Assembly: GCA_020631735.1 (NCBI GenBank)
Contig: CM036223.1
Span: 8,656,191 to 8,720,190, forward strand
Origin: Saccharum officinarum
Lineage: Eukaryota > Streptophyta > Magnoliopsida > Poales > Poaceae
Length of the DNA: 64,000 nt
Reading direction: 5' to 3'
The notes under the pieces were generated by a model. That model ran no database searches, was not told the origin of the DNA, and saw nothing but the letters and a program-made list of their open reading frames with translations. Below are positions 12,494 through 25,370 of this stretch, piece after piece; positions within the stretch are counted from its first letter, which is position 1, and every line of letters begins with the position of its first letter. The translations under genes and the position numbers were made by a program.

Positions 12494-12494
12494 A
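12427..12494. repeat. (AAAT)n microsatellite, about 17 units
   Basis: A perfect tetranucleotide run on the plus strand, preceded by A-rich sequence. Its minus-strand translation (FIYL repeats) is not a gene. Confidence 0.97.
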
Positions 12495-13850
12495 ACACAA
12501 CCGTGGCAGGCTATACTCATAAAATATATGTTATAATTTAAAATAAATAAATAAAGATAAAAATATAAAAGTGGCAGACTATACTCATATAAAATATATG
12601 TGTTACAATTTAAAATCTAATCTAATTATTAGTCACTATCTCTTCTATCTACACTAAAAAAATCTAATATATTCGATGGACGCCAAGATAATTTGCTTCG
12701 CACAGCTTAATCCATGGCTCCTGTGTTGCCCCGCCAGCGTTGGTCCCTGTTCGAGAGTCCACGTCGTCCGGATGTCAAGTATTATTCGCTCCGCCCTAGC
12801 TTAATGGTGAATCCGGTACATGAACCCCACATGCCCCCGCGTCGCCCCGTTTGTGTGCATCCACGTCGGGCCCCACCTCCCCGCAAAACAAAACACGCCT
12901 CTGTGCGCGTCCTAACTCCAGCCCGTGCTACACCTACAAATAGTACTAAAGATGAGAAAAATTGTAAGTCGTCCACACTTCTGCTTTTGTTAGTAAAAAA
13001 CCATAGTGTTGCTATTCTCTTAATTGTCTGCTATTTACAGTTCAGATAAAGCACCAAGTTTTATTGTGTGTTGGCAAGTGCAATACTTCAGTAGCTTATT
13101 TGACACTGTTAGTTTATTCTCTAGCATGCATTAGAGCTCCTGTTTGCTGGGTACTTCATAAATCATTTAATATACGTGCTTTGCCAATTTGCTTCTGCAC
13201 ACTTTGAGAAACTAGCTGTTCCTAGGGTCAACATATCACTTCATTGTGATAATGGTGTAACTGTTTTCACCAATTGTCTCTTATTTATTTGTCCTTCATA
13301 AAAGTCTGATCTAGCACGTAATACATGTTATGTAGGATGATAGCTTCGACTTAGCTATTGGAGTAGAAAATCTCATGGCAATTGTGTTGACCAAATAGAT
13401 AGTTGAGATGGATGATCAAATTCAGTTTATCAACGAAACACAAACTCAAACCAATAGCAATATTAGACGAAGGATCAAAGATAGAGAGGGATCGGCTTAC
13501 AATGAGATGCACTCCAAACCCTAAAATTCCTTCCACCCACGGTACATGAAGCACAACGATTAGAACTGAGAATTTCAGGGAACTCTGATCCGGTCTGAGC
13601 CCTAAGCTCGATCAAAGATACTGAGGATGCAGGAGCTTGATCGGTAGCAAGAGGATGCGCCTCCTAGGGTCAGCGGGAGGATATATGCACGAGGATGCAC
13701 CTCCTAGTGTCGGCGTCCCCTGGTGTCCCGCATGTACAGAACAACGAAAAGATCAGGACAAAACATATCTTCCTTACGTAAATACATATACAGTCAAAAC
13801 ATGATTAGATAATAGTATAAAAGAATAAATATACTAGTCCATGCAACAAC
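12495..13850. other. CACTA-1 interior, no gene recognised
   Basis: Contains a moderately GC-rich patch (12,700-12,950) with a 111-codon plus frame (12,714-13,049) that has no recognisable domain, then AT-rich sequence. Around 13,600-13,730 a short phrase about GAGGATGCACCTCCTAG is repeated twice. Confidence 0.35.
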
Positions 13851-13857
13851 GTATACC

Positions 13858-13935
13858 TAGCCTAGTGGTTTGTCCACGACATGCAAAGTTCTAGGGGCAC
13901 AGGTTCGACTCCTCTTCCCCTCGCAGGTAGTTGGT
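13858..13935 (+). repeat. tRNA-derived SINE-like sequence with Pol III A and B boxes
   Basis: A perfect A-box match (TAGCCTAGTGG, 13,858-13,868) is followed 33 bases later by a perfect B box (GGTTCGACTCC, 13,902-13,912), the spacing of tRNA genes and tRNA-derived SINEs. A T run follows at about 13,933. I cannot fold a full cloverleaf with acceptor stem, so this is a SINE head or tRNA relic rather than a working tRNA gene. Confidence 0.55.
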
Positions 13936-13939
13936 TTTT

Positions 13940-14212
13940 TTTAAATAATTAACAATTCACTTATAATTAGATGTGTCATTTTTCTTAAAATTAACAATTC
14001 ACTTATTAGGTAGTCACAAGGTGTTATTTTCACGTTAGTCAATTTTATTTCAAAAAATAATTAACTTACGCGTGGTCCCACCAACTAGTTATTCACTTAG
14101 ACGTGGTCCCACCAGCTAGCTAGGCAGTCGCAAGATGTTTTTTTCACGTTAGTCAATTTTATTTCAAAAAAAACTTACATGTGGTCCCACCAGCCAACTA
14201 CTCAGTCGCAAG
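13940..14212. repeat. Short direct repeats near the right end of CACTA-1
   Basis: Phrases including TTCACGTTAGTCAATTTTAT and GTGGTCCCACCA recur two or three times at about 60-110 base spacing. They differ from the subterminal motif that starts at about 14,215. Confidence 0.65.
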
Positions 14213-14214
14213 GT

Positions 14215-14550
14215 GACCTTGCATCAAACACAAATCCGTTGCAATAGTACTTCCTAATTGCATCCATATTCTAAACCGGTGCAGTACCACCTACCTATTG
14301 CATCGAAAAATCAATACTAATGCAACCAAATGTGTCCGATGCAATAATTTATACCTATTGCATCCCTTGTTCGAAATGATGCGATAGATCATACCTATTG
14401 CATCGACATGAATTACTATCGCATCCAACTTATTTTCGATGCAATAACGACCACCTATTGCATCAGATTTCGAAAATTGATGCAATAGCAGCCACCTATT
14501 GCATCATATTTGTGTTCGATGCAAGGGGATGTGATGCAATAAGGTCAAGA
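14215..14550. repeat. Right subterminal repeat array of CACTA-1
   Basis: Eight or more copies of the motif CTATTGCATC or its inverse GATGCAATA, mirroring the left array. The array ends 10 bases before the right terminal inverted repeat. Confidence 0.85.
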
Positions 14551-14560
14551 TTTAGTAGTG

Positions 14561-15762
14561 AAAACACCATTATGACCACGAAAGCATCACCACAACAGCA
14601 ACCATTCTAGCAGCCAACGTCCAACAAGCAAAACAAAGCTTGCCTTTGTTCTACTTAACAAGAGAGCACACCAACATGTTATTCAGTAGCTCTAAATTTT
14701 GTTACCTTAGACCAACACAAATATAATTTATTCATGAGAATCCATAATTACTTAAGTGAGGTCTAAAACATTTACAAATGCTTGTATGAACAACACGTCC
14801 ACCACTTGACTCAACTAGAGGACATCTATAGGTTCCGGCATGTAACCACACTTATTTATAGCAAAGCTAATCACACACTTTTCTCAAACAATATGGAGTA
14901 AGGCATTCTTATTTAGCTTCACTCAAGAAAGATAGTGTAACACATTGATCACAAGTTACACACTATAGAACAAGGATGAGAGGAGCATAGCTATGCATAA
15001 ACAACAATCATGAAGATGCATGCTTCGTCCTATTCGTCCTCACAAGATTGCCAACCTAAGGTGGCGATCACGTTCTATATCGGTGGTATAACACGCACTC
15101 TCTCGATATATAGCTAGTCGATAGCTACATTCGACTTACGTATTCGCGGTTAGCGTACCTGCAGAAAAGTTTCATTGCAGCCCAACATTTCCCAATATAG
15201 CACACAATGAAAGCAGAGAAGTAAAATTCTAAGTACTCCCATGTACATATACCCCCGTATATATACATGTAGCACCAAGACTACCCGAATCATTAATCAC
15301 CCACAATTAAGTACCTTCATATATACATGTGTGTAACATGTAAATAATCCAGTAACCAAAACTAGCTCTCCCCTAGACCGCAGGTTCTACGGTCATGCTC
15401 TCACAACTCACACTTACCTGAGCGTAGGTGCGACGTTTCATAAAAGTAAACTAGCGACATATATGGCTATTTCATATATGAAGGCTACCTCTAATCTAAC
15501 ACACCGGTAGCATAGTGTAGGAGAGTCATCACACATACATACCTTGGCCTGGGCGTAGATGCATAAATAAAAAACCCCCAAGTTAGTACTTATATAAGCC
15601 ACCTACTAATCTTTATATGGGCATAAGGAAATTGACCACTGGCATACTAAGTTTAGAATTTAGATTTCACAAACCTATATATAGCTATAAGTTGATAAAC
15701 TGATTTTATAAAACAAAACCTTTGTTTTAAATACACATATGACAAGTTTAATGTTGAATCTT
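14561..15762 (-). mobile_element. Leader/internal region of the long-LTR retroelement next to LTR copy 2
   Basis: The part from about 15,030 to 15,762 is similar to 1-812. It lies 3' of the LTR on the minus strand, where the leader and gag start would be. No gag or pol frame was recognised; it may be a non-autonomous element or have lost its coding part. Its left part (14,561-15,030) abuts the right target duplication of CACTA-1. Confidence 0.45.
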
Positions 15763-15774
15763 GCTCTGATACCA
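15763..15774 (-). other. Primer-binding site, initiator Met-tRNA type
   Basis: On the minus strand it reads TGGTATCAGAGC, the standard plant primer-binding site complementary to the 3' end of initiator Met-tRNA. It starts two bases after the CA that ends the LTR at 15,777. It fixes the minus-strand orientation and identifies the adjoining repeat as a 5' LTR. Confidence 0.85.
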
Positions 15775-15776
15775 GC

Positions 15777-18700
15777 TGTAACATAACCATCCAAATTATA
15801 AGAGCACAAGTACAAAAACAATCACCGAAATGATCAAATTCTCGCACTTGAGCCGATATAACTCCGGTAGTCCAATGAAATCATGAGGGATTTCAAACCA
15901 ACCAACATACATGCCAAGATCGTAGTGATTCGACATAACAAGTCACATGTTACAACCATTTCACAAGTAATTCAATATACATCGGAGTTCAACATAGTTA
16001 TTACAACTTACATTGAAAAGTAGCGAAGCAAAGTAATTTGAAACTAACATTAATCTTATTTCAAATACATGCCAGTACCACGGTTGACTTCCAACAAAAG
16101 CATTAGAGATAAGGTAAATAAGAAGGATCATGCCCATGATCACACTCCGCCTCTACGGCAGGAGTCAACCAACTCTTGCAATCGCCGTGATACATCACAA
16201 CCTGCAACAAGTGGGGAAAAACCCTGAGTACGACAAAGTACTCAGCTAGACTTACCCGTTAGAAACCAGAAATAAGGCGACACCAAGGATCATGCAAGGC
16301 TGATATAAATTGTGCTAGCTTGACAACATTTTGCATAAAAGCTTATTATGAATAAGTAATCATTAATGCTTAAGCATCAAGTTAATTATCATTACCCTGT
16401 CATCTATATTAAAACCTATACTAGAGCACTCACTTTATTAGGAGCAAACAATATTAATCATAGCAAGGATAAATTGGGGCAACCTTTCCATCGTTATCCA
16501 ATTAACCATCCGTTCAATTTAATGGAATCTACGTTGCCGCTGCTCAAGTCAAGTGCTCACTAACCGGGAGCGACGGCGATTCGAATCGAATTCCTATCCA
16601 GCTGGAGGGGTATTTCTAACACTCACCGTGTAGACCCCTGCCAGGGTCGCACAGGCCACCTTTTCATATGATTCAGGAATCGCGGGTCCGAATGATGTCG
16701 CGACCCCAATGGCGACACTCTGCCAGGTGATAGGGACTCTAACCCCCCCCCCTTGGTCTCATGCCAATGTCCCCAAGCACATCCTTTCTCTCCTCCAAGA
16801 AGCAACCTACCATTTGATTCCTGGCCTGAATCACATTACTCGGCTTCGCGGTCGGAACGACTTATCCGGCCAACTAAGTGTTAGACTGCGTTCAACATGA
16901 CTCAAGGACGTACAGCGAATCGGTCCTTAAACGACTCAGACGGGGATAGATTCACACCCAATACCTCCATGCCTTGTCGCTTCACTATCATCATCCCGCC
17001 CGGTCTCATTTCATTTTATTAACACATGGTTCCTTTCCACGATAGCAAATATATCCAACCGTGCCATATATGAATATCCCTATATCTCGCAGGTGACAGG
17101 AAATCACCTGACTTCTACCACTTAAAGCAGGGCTAAGCATCTACTCGATCCTAGTCTATGTAGGATTCAAGGATTCATATATCTGGACAAGGAATGATAT
17201 AATGCAGCAATGGTTTCCAACCAACTCCTATCACTTAATGCAACAATACTTATAACATATATAGAATTAATTGCTTTAAAGATAGGAGGCTTATAATGCT
17301 CCGGGGCTTGCCTGGGATCCGACTCAAGTTAGAGTATGTCAGAAGAAACTCGCTTGGCGAGCATTCCCTCTGTCTAACACTTGTTCGGTTCTTCTATCTT
17401 CGGGATGGATCCACCAAACACCGTCTTCGGGTTTGGCTCCAACGCCACATCACGTCCTTCATGTTTTTCAGCTAGCGTACCTAAATGAAATGCAAGATGC
17501 AGTGCATGAATACAAGGAAATGCAATAGATGATGCATCACACGTTAATCAAGGCAAGTAGAAGGTTATAATAAAGACACGTAAGCACATCACATCACTTA
17601 AGTAACCTTATACAAACAAATATGCTTAAATAGCAAAGAAAGCAATACCAAGCATGACATAAGATTTACAAAGTCTCAGGTGTAATAGCTTAATCACCAA
17701 GACATGAATCACACTTAGCAATACGTAAACAAAGTAACCAAGCAATCATGTATTTTCCATAATTCTGGACATACATGCAGTAGTTGGGTAAATAAATCAT
17801 AACTGGAAATCCCTAAATCCCAATGACTTGCAAGAAGACATTCTGGAAAGCTTATGAAATTGTCTACAATTCATTTAATATCCACTAAGCCTGATTCCCA
17901 AGTTTAATTGGTCGAAAAGATGAAACTACGGACTCTGGTTTGCTCCAAACAGAGAGCAACCAAATCTGGAACCTGACTTTAAACAGCTATAACTCCTAAA
18001 CCACATGGCCAAATGCCACCAAATTTTAACAGCAGCTAGATATATAAATTATCTACAACTTTTGTATAAACAAGTTTCACAATAAAGCACATTATCATGA
18101 AGAACTTTACCAAGTTTCCAGATCTGTCCAGAAACCTTGTTTGCAAGGAATAATTATTAACTTATGTTGCAAACATATAATTTGACAAAACCAACTTTAC
18201 TAACATTTCATACATGACTAATGAACACCAGAAAACATAGTGTCAATTACTAAATAAATTCTTTTAATCCATTTTCTTAATTTATTTAGATAATTAGGTG
18301 GAATTATGACCACATCATAAAGACGCTCAATAAATTCTACCAAAATTACAGGGGTCTACAAATACTCCCAAAAGTCTACTGTCCAAATTTCAAGTCATTT
18401 ATATATGTATATCAACCTCTATGAAAAAGACAAATGACCAATACAATAAATCATGTGAGAGCAAGTTAAACCTAAAACTCCATATTTTCTATGAACACAT
18501 TGCCCTAGCATGAATCAATAGGATATATAAACAGCATACTAAGCTAATGGAACAACATTTCCATTTTATGATTTATATATTATTTATAAGCTAGTTATCA
18601 AGACATAAACAAGTTAAACCAATAACATGATCATACAGTAAGAAATGACCATGAAATTTATATCACAGTACACTCATAGCATGATAAGACTACCATAAAA

Positions 18701-21044
18701 ATTTCACATCATTTGGATCAACACAACTCAAGATATAAAAATGACAAGCAATATAATGTAGATTTCCTTATTTATCAAGGTCAAATCAAAACCTTAAGAA
18801 AACAGTGAACAACTAGTGTGTTTGATATTTTTCCTAGCAAGTACATGTCATCACAAAATTAACAAAACAAGAATCACTATTTTTGGAGTTCTAAAACTCC
18901 AGATCTTGCTCTGGTTAAGTTTAAAGGCATTTTTAGAGCATTTTTAAATCTTAAATAAAGACATTAGAAAATACCTACAAACATGTAACATATTATGACT
19001 CCACTGCATAGATCTTTTCTCAAGGTTTCCAAAAAGTCCCCTTTTACTATTTTTGGAATTACCTAGCACGACATATGATTTTTGGAAGATTTACAATTTC
19101 TCTGAAATTAAAAAACGCAATTAATTACCTAACCCTAGATCTGCTAGGTGTACCTGGCTATGCACCCGAAACTGCCACAGCTTAAACTGACGTGAGGGGC
19201 CCACGGTCAGGCCGGGCCTGCCTGTCATATAAGAGGGAGCACACACAAATTTTCCCCTTCTCCTTCCTCTCGACGCCGAGCAGGGGGGGAAGACCGCCGG
19301 GGGTCTCGCCGGCCGGCTACCCGCGACCGATGGCGATGGAGCGGCTCGAAAGCTGCACGGCGGAGAGGCGCTTCCGTGGCCACCCACAGCGGGGCCTGTG
19401 GACGTCTGTGGCCTTCTGGCCACGCGAGCCGGGCTCACGGCGGCGGCCTCGCTGCGGCGACCGCGCGGAGGTGCCGCGCAACGGCCGAGCGGCAGCGGCG
19501 TGGCCCGCCCAGACCTGCTTGAAGCTGAGGGAGGTGTCAATGAGGAGAAAGGGGCAATGGAGGAGCAAGAGCGCTGGTGGTAGCAAGCTCCGCCCGGCTG
19601 GCCATGGCGCGGCCGTGCTCTGCGCGCGCGTGCCGAGAGGATGGGAGCGGGGAGGCGAGGTGAGTGAGGAGAAGGGCGGAGCACGGGCTGGTCACACTGA
19701 TGCTCCACCACGCTGAGGTGGGGCGCGGACACATGGCAGAGAGGAGCAGCAATGGTGGGGCGCGGCGTCGGGCATGGTCGCCACGTCCAGAGCACGTGTC
19801 GGTGGTTCAGACAATTCGTCGAATACGTGGCGGGCGTCGGTGAGGCCATATTGAACTATGTTTTTGGGCTACATCCTGGCCGATTTGGACCTTGACCCTA
19901 AAATGAAAGTTAAAGCCCATACAAAGGTCTACAAATTCTATTTAGGATGTAAAGTCATTAGAGCCATGGATTAGAAATTAATTAAGCTCCAACTAGGCAT
20001 TGTCAGCGATTTTAACAGAAATGAGAACTATTTAAATTGATGGCTGAGACTAAGTCAATTTGGTGCCATACTTACACATACTCTTCTCTAGAATGTTTAC
20101 TCCAACTTTCATTAAGGGGTCAAACCAAGTTGCTTAATAAAATTTAGAGAACGCGGAATGCCAATCTACGGACATAGGATTACTTAAGGGCTGAAAAATA
20201 CAGCAACATTCAAACTTTGGTTCCTTATATGGCTAGGTTAGAAGCTGTACTAGGCCTTGAGGCTTGAACAAAACTTGTAGTACTCAACTTGATCTACAAC
20301 TTCTACTAAGGGTCCTTGGACTGTTTCATCATGGCTAGGGAGATAAAGATCACCCAACAAGTCAACTCATTGCTGCCCATTCTAGGACTTAGAATATTTT
20401 TCTAAGTGCTGAAAACGGCAGCTGATTCCACATTGTGATCTCTATTTTACTAGGTTAGAGGCCAAACTATCCCTTGACCATTAAACAAAGTTTGTTCTAT
20501 CCAAGATGAACTACAACTTTTGTTTAAGGTCAAACCTCATAACTGGTACAGAAGTCAAACTTTCACTTTGGTCAAAGTATCAACTCGATAAAGCCAAAAC
20601 TAGGGTTTTAGGCCAATCGGGGCAATTTCTTGACATTTGCTCAACATGAACCCTTCATGACTTTTGTTGTGGAGTTAATCTAGAGTCATTTGGGTAAATT
20701 TGCAAAGCTTAGTTGATGATCTATAGTTCCATTAACTTAATGGGGCAAATTCTAATAGGAACAAAACTTATCATTTCATGTGACTTTTTGATTCCGAACT
20801 TCATGAAACTTTTCCAGGAATCAATATAGATAGTTATTGATGTGAGACATATGACGATACTTTGATAACAATGCCCAAGCATATATCTTTTAATTGAGCC
20901 TATACGTAAGCAAGGGTGCAATATCCAAGTTTAGGTTAGGGCTTATTTTCATAGGTTTGACTTTGGCATCGTCATCTCCACTAATCTATCATGTTTGAGC
21001 TTAAACCCACTACTTAATTGGTGATAAACACCTAGGGTGTTATA
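15777..21044 (-). mobile_element. Long LTR (about 5.3 kb) of a Ty3/gypsy-like retroelement, copy 2
   Basis: On the minus strand it starts at 21,044 (TATAACACCC, probably an altered TGTAACACCC) and ends at 15,777 with CA, next to the primer-binding site. It is collinear with 813-5,779. The GC-rich part at 19,150-19,850 probably contains promoter and leader; a 242-codon minus frame there (19,121-19,849) looks like composition-driven open sequence. The sequence to the right of 21,044 belongs to another LTR family, so this element is inserted in it. Confidence 0.7.
16526..16940. repeat. Highly conserved ~415-bp block inside long LTR copy 2
   Basis: Near-identical to 1,546-1,960 inside otherwise strongly diverged LTRs. 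A run of C (about 16,742-16,752) is longer here than in copy 1 and shifts the plus-strand frame. Confidence 0.7.
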
Positions 21045-23457
21045 GGGTTCATGAGGCTCAAAGGCATAACATTGGTTTATCAGCATGTAGCTTTTAATTA
21101 GCATTATTTTAGTATATCGATAATATCAAAGTGTCTCAATGTAAACAATAAACATATGATTCATGTGAAATGATTAACGAATAGCAAAAACATATTCATT
21201 ATTAATGATCCACAATTCCATAAGGGAACTAGGCCACTCGTGACCGTGAGCACGGCTGTTATAACAGTTTTACACTCTGCAGAGGTTGTACACTTTCACT
21301 GCGAGTCGTGTTGCCTATATGCCCGGGTTAATTACTCCCAAAACACTTCCAAGGTGAGCAGGCAGGGAAACACTATGAAGTCTTTCGAAGGTTCGTCTAA
21401 CAAGTTAGGGCCATTAGATTTCACTCAGCAAACAGATGTAGAGGCCCCCTTCCAAATGGCACAATAACACGTAGCCTATACACATGAGGACAGAGGCCGC
21501 ACTATATCCGATTCGTCAAGCCTTTCTTACGCCATGAAGGAATACCACTAACAAGCTAGAAAAGGTCCTTCTATATGACTAAAGCCAGAGCCATTATAGC
21601 CCTCACAGTTGTACTATAAATCTCGGATGTTCGCTTACAGATAAGTCCTTATGGAGAGTAACGAGAGCACCAAAATAACCCCATGCTCTAGTCCCCTTTA
21701 AACAGTAATAAAAATCATCTTTTAATGTTAATTGCATATTCCATTAGTCAATTTACGTGATCATAGTTCATGTTAAGCACTAGCAATACTAATCCATGTA
21801 ATATAATAGGTATCAAGGAATAAGATCAACACTAAGTCATCCTTAACAAGGAATATATGCATAATGATATTATTTGCTTAATGTGAATAGGACAACAAGG
21901 ATAATCCCATGCTATACTTGCCTTGCTCAAACTGGTCCTGATGATCTTGCTCGTAGAAAAACTCCTGATCCCCAACGAATTGCTCATCGTCTATACTCGA
22001 TCAACAATAACAACAACATTCATCCAGAACAATCATACATAAACAAACAAGACTATAATTAGAACAGTACACCAACATTAATAAAATAAGATAAAAAGTT
22101 TTTAAAACGAATCTACAACTTGCTAGGATCACACAGACGCAAAGATCATGAAAAACGGAGCTAAAACGACGAAGTTATGAATTTACAAAGATTTCCTATA
22201 GAAAAATAATTACTTTAATTCAAACTCGAAAATAAAATGTCACAAACCTACTGAACAGTTCTACTAACATGTAGAGCTTGCAAATACGAACCTAACGCAA
22301 TTTGAACGGGTCAAATCGGAGTTAAAACGGATAAATTATGGCTAAAACAAACTCAGTGGCAAAACTGTAAATAGCTGAAAACGTATTCTGGAATTCCCGC
22401 GATCAAATACGCTTTCAAAAAGATAATACGTGATACGGGAATACGCCTTGGACTGTGGGTTATATAATTGAAAAGTGCAGGGTCTCTTTAGCAAAACTAA
22501 GAACCGAACCGGTACCGGCTAATCTCAGCCGTTAGATATGAAATGAACGGCTCGGATTTGATCGGATCGGTCGACGGCGGTGCTCTAGCCGAAAAATGGT
22601 CACAACGGCGAGCCCCACGGCGGCGCCATCACCGGAGAGTGCGATCTCACGATTCACAGCGTCACCTCGCGAAAGAAAAGCACCGGGATGAAATAGAGAA
22701 CAAGGCGAGCTCACCAAGGTAAGAACCGAAGACAAAATCGGCCCGGAGACGGTGTGGTGCTCGGGATGGCGGACGGCTCTGACGGTGATTCGAGCGGAGC
22801 CTCCTCGGGACGGCTTTGGTTCGTTGATTCGAGGTATAGGATGGAGCGGAGGGGTGCGGCACCTCATTTTTTATAGCCCAGGGATGCGCTAAACAAGGAA
22901 AGAAGGAGATTTGGAAGGGAAGATTCGGTCGGTGAAGTGATGGAAAGAAATCGGACGCCGGCGTGGGAAGGAAGAAGGTGGCCCTGACAGGTGGAGCCAC
23001 AGTGTCAGCGATGCAGTGACGGGAACCGCGGCAGCGCGCGCGAGTTGTGCTAGCCGGGCTCGGCCCAAGGTGGGGAAGCGGGGAGCGACACGCGCGGAGA
23101 TGGCCCACGCGCGGAGAAGCAAGCGACCGCAGCGACGATGGGCTTGCGGGCGAGCTAGTGGGCTGCTGGGCTTCACAGGCCGAATGCTAGGGAGAGAATG
23201 AAAACCCTTTTCTTTTTCCTTTTCAATTATTTCAAAGCATTTTCAAATGGTTTTGAATCCTATTTTGAATTTGAATCAAACCACTCAACACAAAAATTCA
23301 AATGCAATCAGCATGAGTGCACAAACATGTTTCTACCTTTATATTTGATTTTAAGTTAATAAAAATTATTATTACTATAAATTTGTATGCCCACCAAATT
23401 GCATTATAAAATCATATTTACCTACTTTTTAATATCCCAAAAATTTAGGGTGTTACA
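21045..23457 (-). mobile_element. Truncated LTR of the Ty3/gypsy family, minus orientation
   Basis: On the minus strand it starts at 23,457 with TGTAACACCC. It is the inverted, diverged counterpart of the 3' LTR at 26,951-29,872. Matching phrases occur near 22,270-22,310 against 28,210-28,260, and near 21,520-21,590 against 28,980-29,040. A TATA-like GCTATAAAAAA at about 22,866-22,876 lies where an LTR promoter is expected. The last ~500 bases of the LTR are missing, cut off at 21,044 by the long-LTR element. Confidence 0.75.
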
Positions 23458-23459
23458 TC

Positions 23460-23812
23460 TGTGTTATCGCTGTGGAGAGCCTGGACACTATGCTAATCAT
23501 TTTCCCAAGAAGCAAAACCAACAGACACCACAGGGGTAGAGGTCATCCAACACTGGAAAGGTGAATCATGTGTCTACTGAAATGGCACAGATGGAGCCAG
23601 AAGTTATGCTTGGTACGTTCAATGTCCATTCTACTCCTGCAACCATTCTCTTTGATTCTGGAGCTTCGCATACCTTTATTTCCCACATTTTCGTTAAAAT
23701 GCATAGTGTACCCATGCTTGCCATGAAAGAACCTCTCTTAGTAAACTCACCTAGGGGTACCATGCAAATAAATAATCGATATCTTCCAGTTAGTATGGTT
23801 TTAAGGGGGTAG
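23460..23812 (+). pseudogene. gag zinc knuckle remnant and retroviral-type aspartic protease
   Basis: At 23,460 the frame reads CYRCGEPGHYANHF, a CCHC knuckle whose last Cys is Phe, ending in TAG at 23,538. The protease follows (about 23,561-23,812) with the active-site signature LFDSGASHTF, in which the Asp is the catalytic residue. The frame ends with TAG at 23,810 where related elements continue toward the reverse transcriptase. These parts process and package the element's own products; here they are broken remnants. Confidence 0.85.
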
Positions 23813-23925
23813 AGTTTAAGATAACTCCTATAGTGTTGAGGACATCAGGTATTGATGTGATCTTGGGTATGGATTGGATGAAACAAAATCAAGCAGTGAT
23901 TCAGTGTTAACAAAAGGTAGTAGTT

Positions 23926-25370
23926 GTGAGTGCACCTAATGGGGAGAAGATCAGTGTTGATGTAGCAGTGCAGAAGCAACCAACAGCCTTAGTGAATCAG
24001 CTTGATGATGATGCTAGTAAAGAAAATCTAGTTATTGATGAATTCCCAGATGTCTTTCCAGATGATTTTCCAGGTATGCCACCTGACCGAGACATTGAAT
24101 TTCTTATTGAATTATTACCTAGAACTGCACCCATAGCCAAATGACCATATAGAATAGGAGTAGATGAATTAGAAGAACTTAAGAAACAAATTAAGGAATT
24201 ACAAGATAAAGGTTTTATTCGCCCTAGTTCATCACCTTGGGGTGCACCAGTTATCTTTGTTGATAAGAAAGATGGTGGTCAGAGAATGTATGTGGATTAT
24301 CGATCACTTAATGAGGTTACTATCAAGAACAAGTATCCTTTGCCTAGAATTGATGACCTGTTTGATCAATTGAGAGGTGCTTGTGTGTTCTCTAAGATTG
24401 ATTTGCGTTCTGGTTATCAACAACTAAAGATTCGTGCTTTTCATATTCCAAAGACAGCTTTTACTATAAGGTATGGCTTGTATGAGTATACTGTCATGTC
24501 ATTTGGTTTGACCAATGCACCTGCATACTTTATGTACATGATGAATAAGGTGTTTATGGAATATCTTGATAAGTTTGTGGTTGTATTTATTGATGATATA
24601 CTAGTATTCTCCAAGACTGAGGAAGAGCATGCTGAACATCTGAGGTTGGTATAGCAGAAACTTAGAGAGCATAAGCTGTATGCTAAGCGAAGTAAGTGTG
24701 AGTTCTGGTTAAAGAAAGTCTCTTTTCTTGGTCATGTTGTCTCCAATGGTGGTATATCAGTGGACCCAGGCAAGGTAAGGGATGTATTAAATTGGAAGCC
24801 ACCTACTGATGTGGGCGAAATTCATAGTTTCTTGGGTTTAGCTGGATATTACAGATGGTTCATTGAAGGGTTTTCTAAACTTGCTAAACCTATGACAGCT
24901 CTGTTAGAGAAGAATGCCAAGTTTGTGTGGTCTGATAAGTGTCAAATTAGCTTTGAAGAATTGAATAAGAGATTGACTACCGTACCTGTCTTGATATTGC
25001 CAGATTTGAGTAAGAAGTTCTCTATCTATTGTGATGCTTCACGTCAAGGTTTGGGGTGTGTTCTTATGCAAGAAGGCAGAGTGATTGCTTATGCATCTAG
25101 GCAGTTGAGAAACCATGAGTTGAATTATCCTACTCATGATCTGGAGTTAGCAGTTGTGGTTCATGCTCTGAAGATTTGGAGACACTATCTGATTAGGCAT
25201 AAGAGTGATATATACACCGATCATAAGAGTTTGAAGTATATTTTTACTTAGTCCGATCTAGATCTAAGGCAGCATAGATGGTTAGAACTGATCAAGGATT
25301 ATGATTTGGAGATACACTGTCATCCTGGTAAAGCCAATGTTGTTGCCGATGCCCTTAGCAGAAAGAGTTA
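23926..25370 (+). pseudogene. Reverse transcriptase and RNase H of the Ty3/gypsy element, broken
   Basis: Reverse transcriptase motifs are present in order: [33 protein letters not shown] and the catalytic [11 protein letters not shown] (about 24,586-24,612). RNase H follows with [27 protein letters not shown] and YTDHKSLKY, then KANVVADALSRK. The frame is interrupted by TGA at 24,142 (expected Arg), TAG at 24,652 and TAG at 25,249 (expected Gln in FTQ). All catalytic residues I can see are intact, so loss is by nonsense changes. Confidence 0.93.

Larger units (their letters stand above)
6917..14560. mobile_element. CACTA DNA transposon (CACTA-1), non-autonomous, carrying host gene fragments
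   Basis: The left end is CACTACTAAAT at 6,917 and the right end is its near-perfect inverse ending TTTAGTAGTG at 14,560. The 3-bp target duplication AAA lies at 6,914-6,916 and 14,561-14,563. Both ends carry arrays of a subterminal motif (TTGCATCGA and its inverse). No TNP2-like or TNPA-like transposase is visible inside, so the element would need transposase in trans. The interior instead contains exon-like fragments of host genes, all on the minus strand, plus microsatellite, SINE-like and direct-repeat sequence. The 7.6-kb length fits gene-capturing CACTA elements. Confidence 0.88.

Noticed and set aside
12225..12500. 91-codon minus frame with FIYLFIYL repeats.
   Set aside because: Translation of an (AAAT)n microsatellite.
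13858..13935. A functional tRNA gene.
   Set aside because: A and B boxes are perfect, but I cannot build the acceptor and anticodon stems, so only a SINE-like call is supported.
19121..19849. 242-codon minus-strand frame, the longest single frame in the left half.
   Set aside because: Low-complexity Pro/Ser/Arg/Ala composition, located in the LTR leader region, and not conserved in the related LTR copy at 3,910-4,790.
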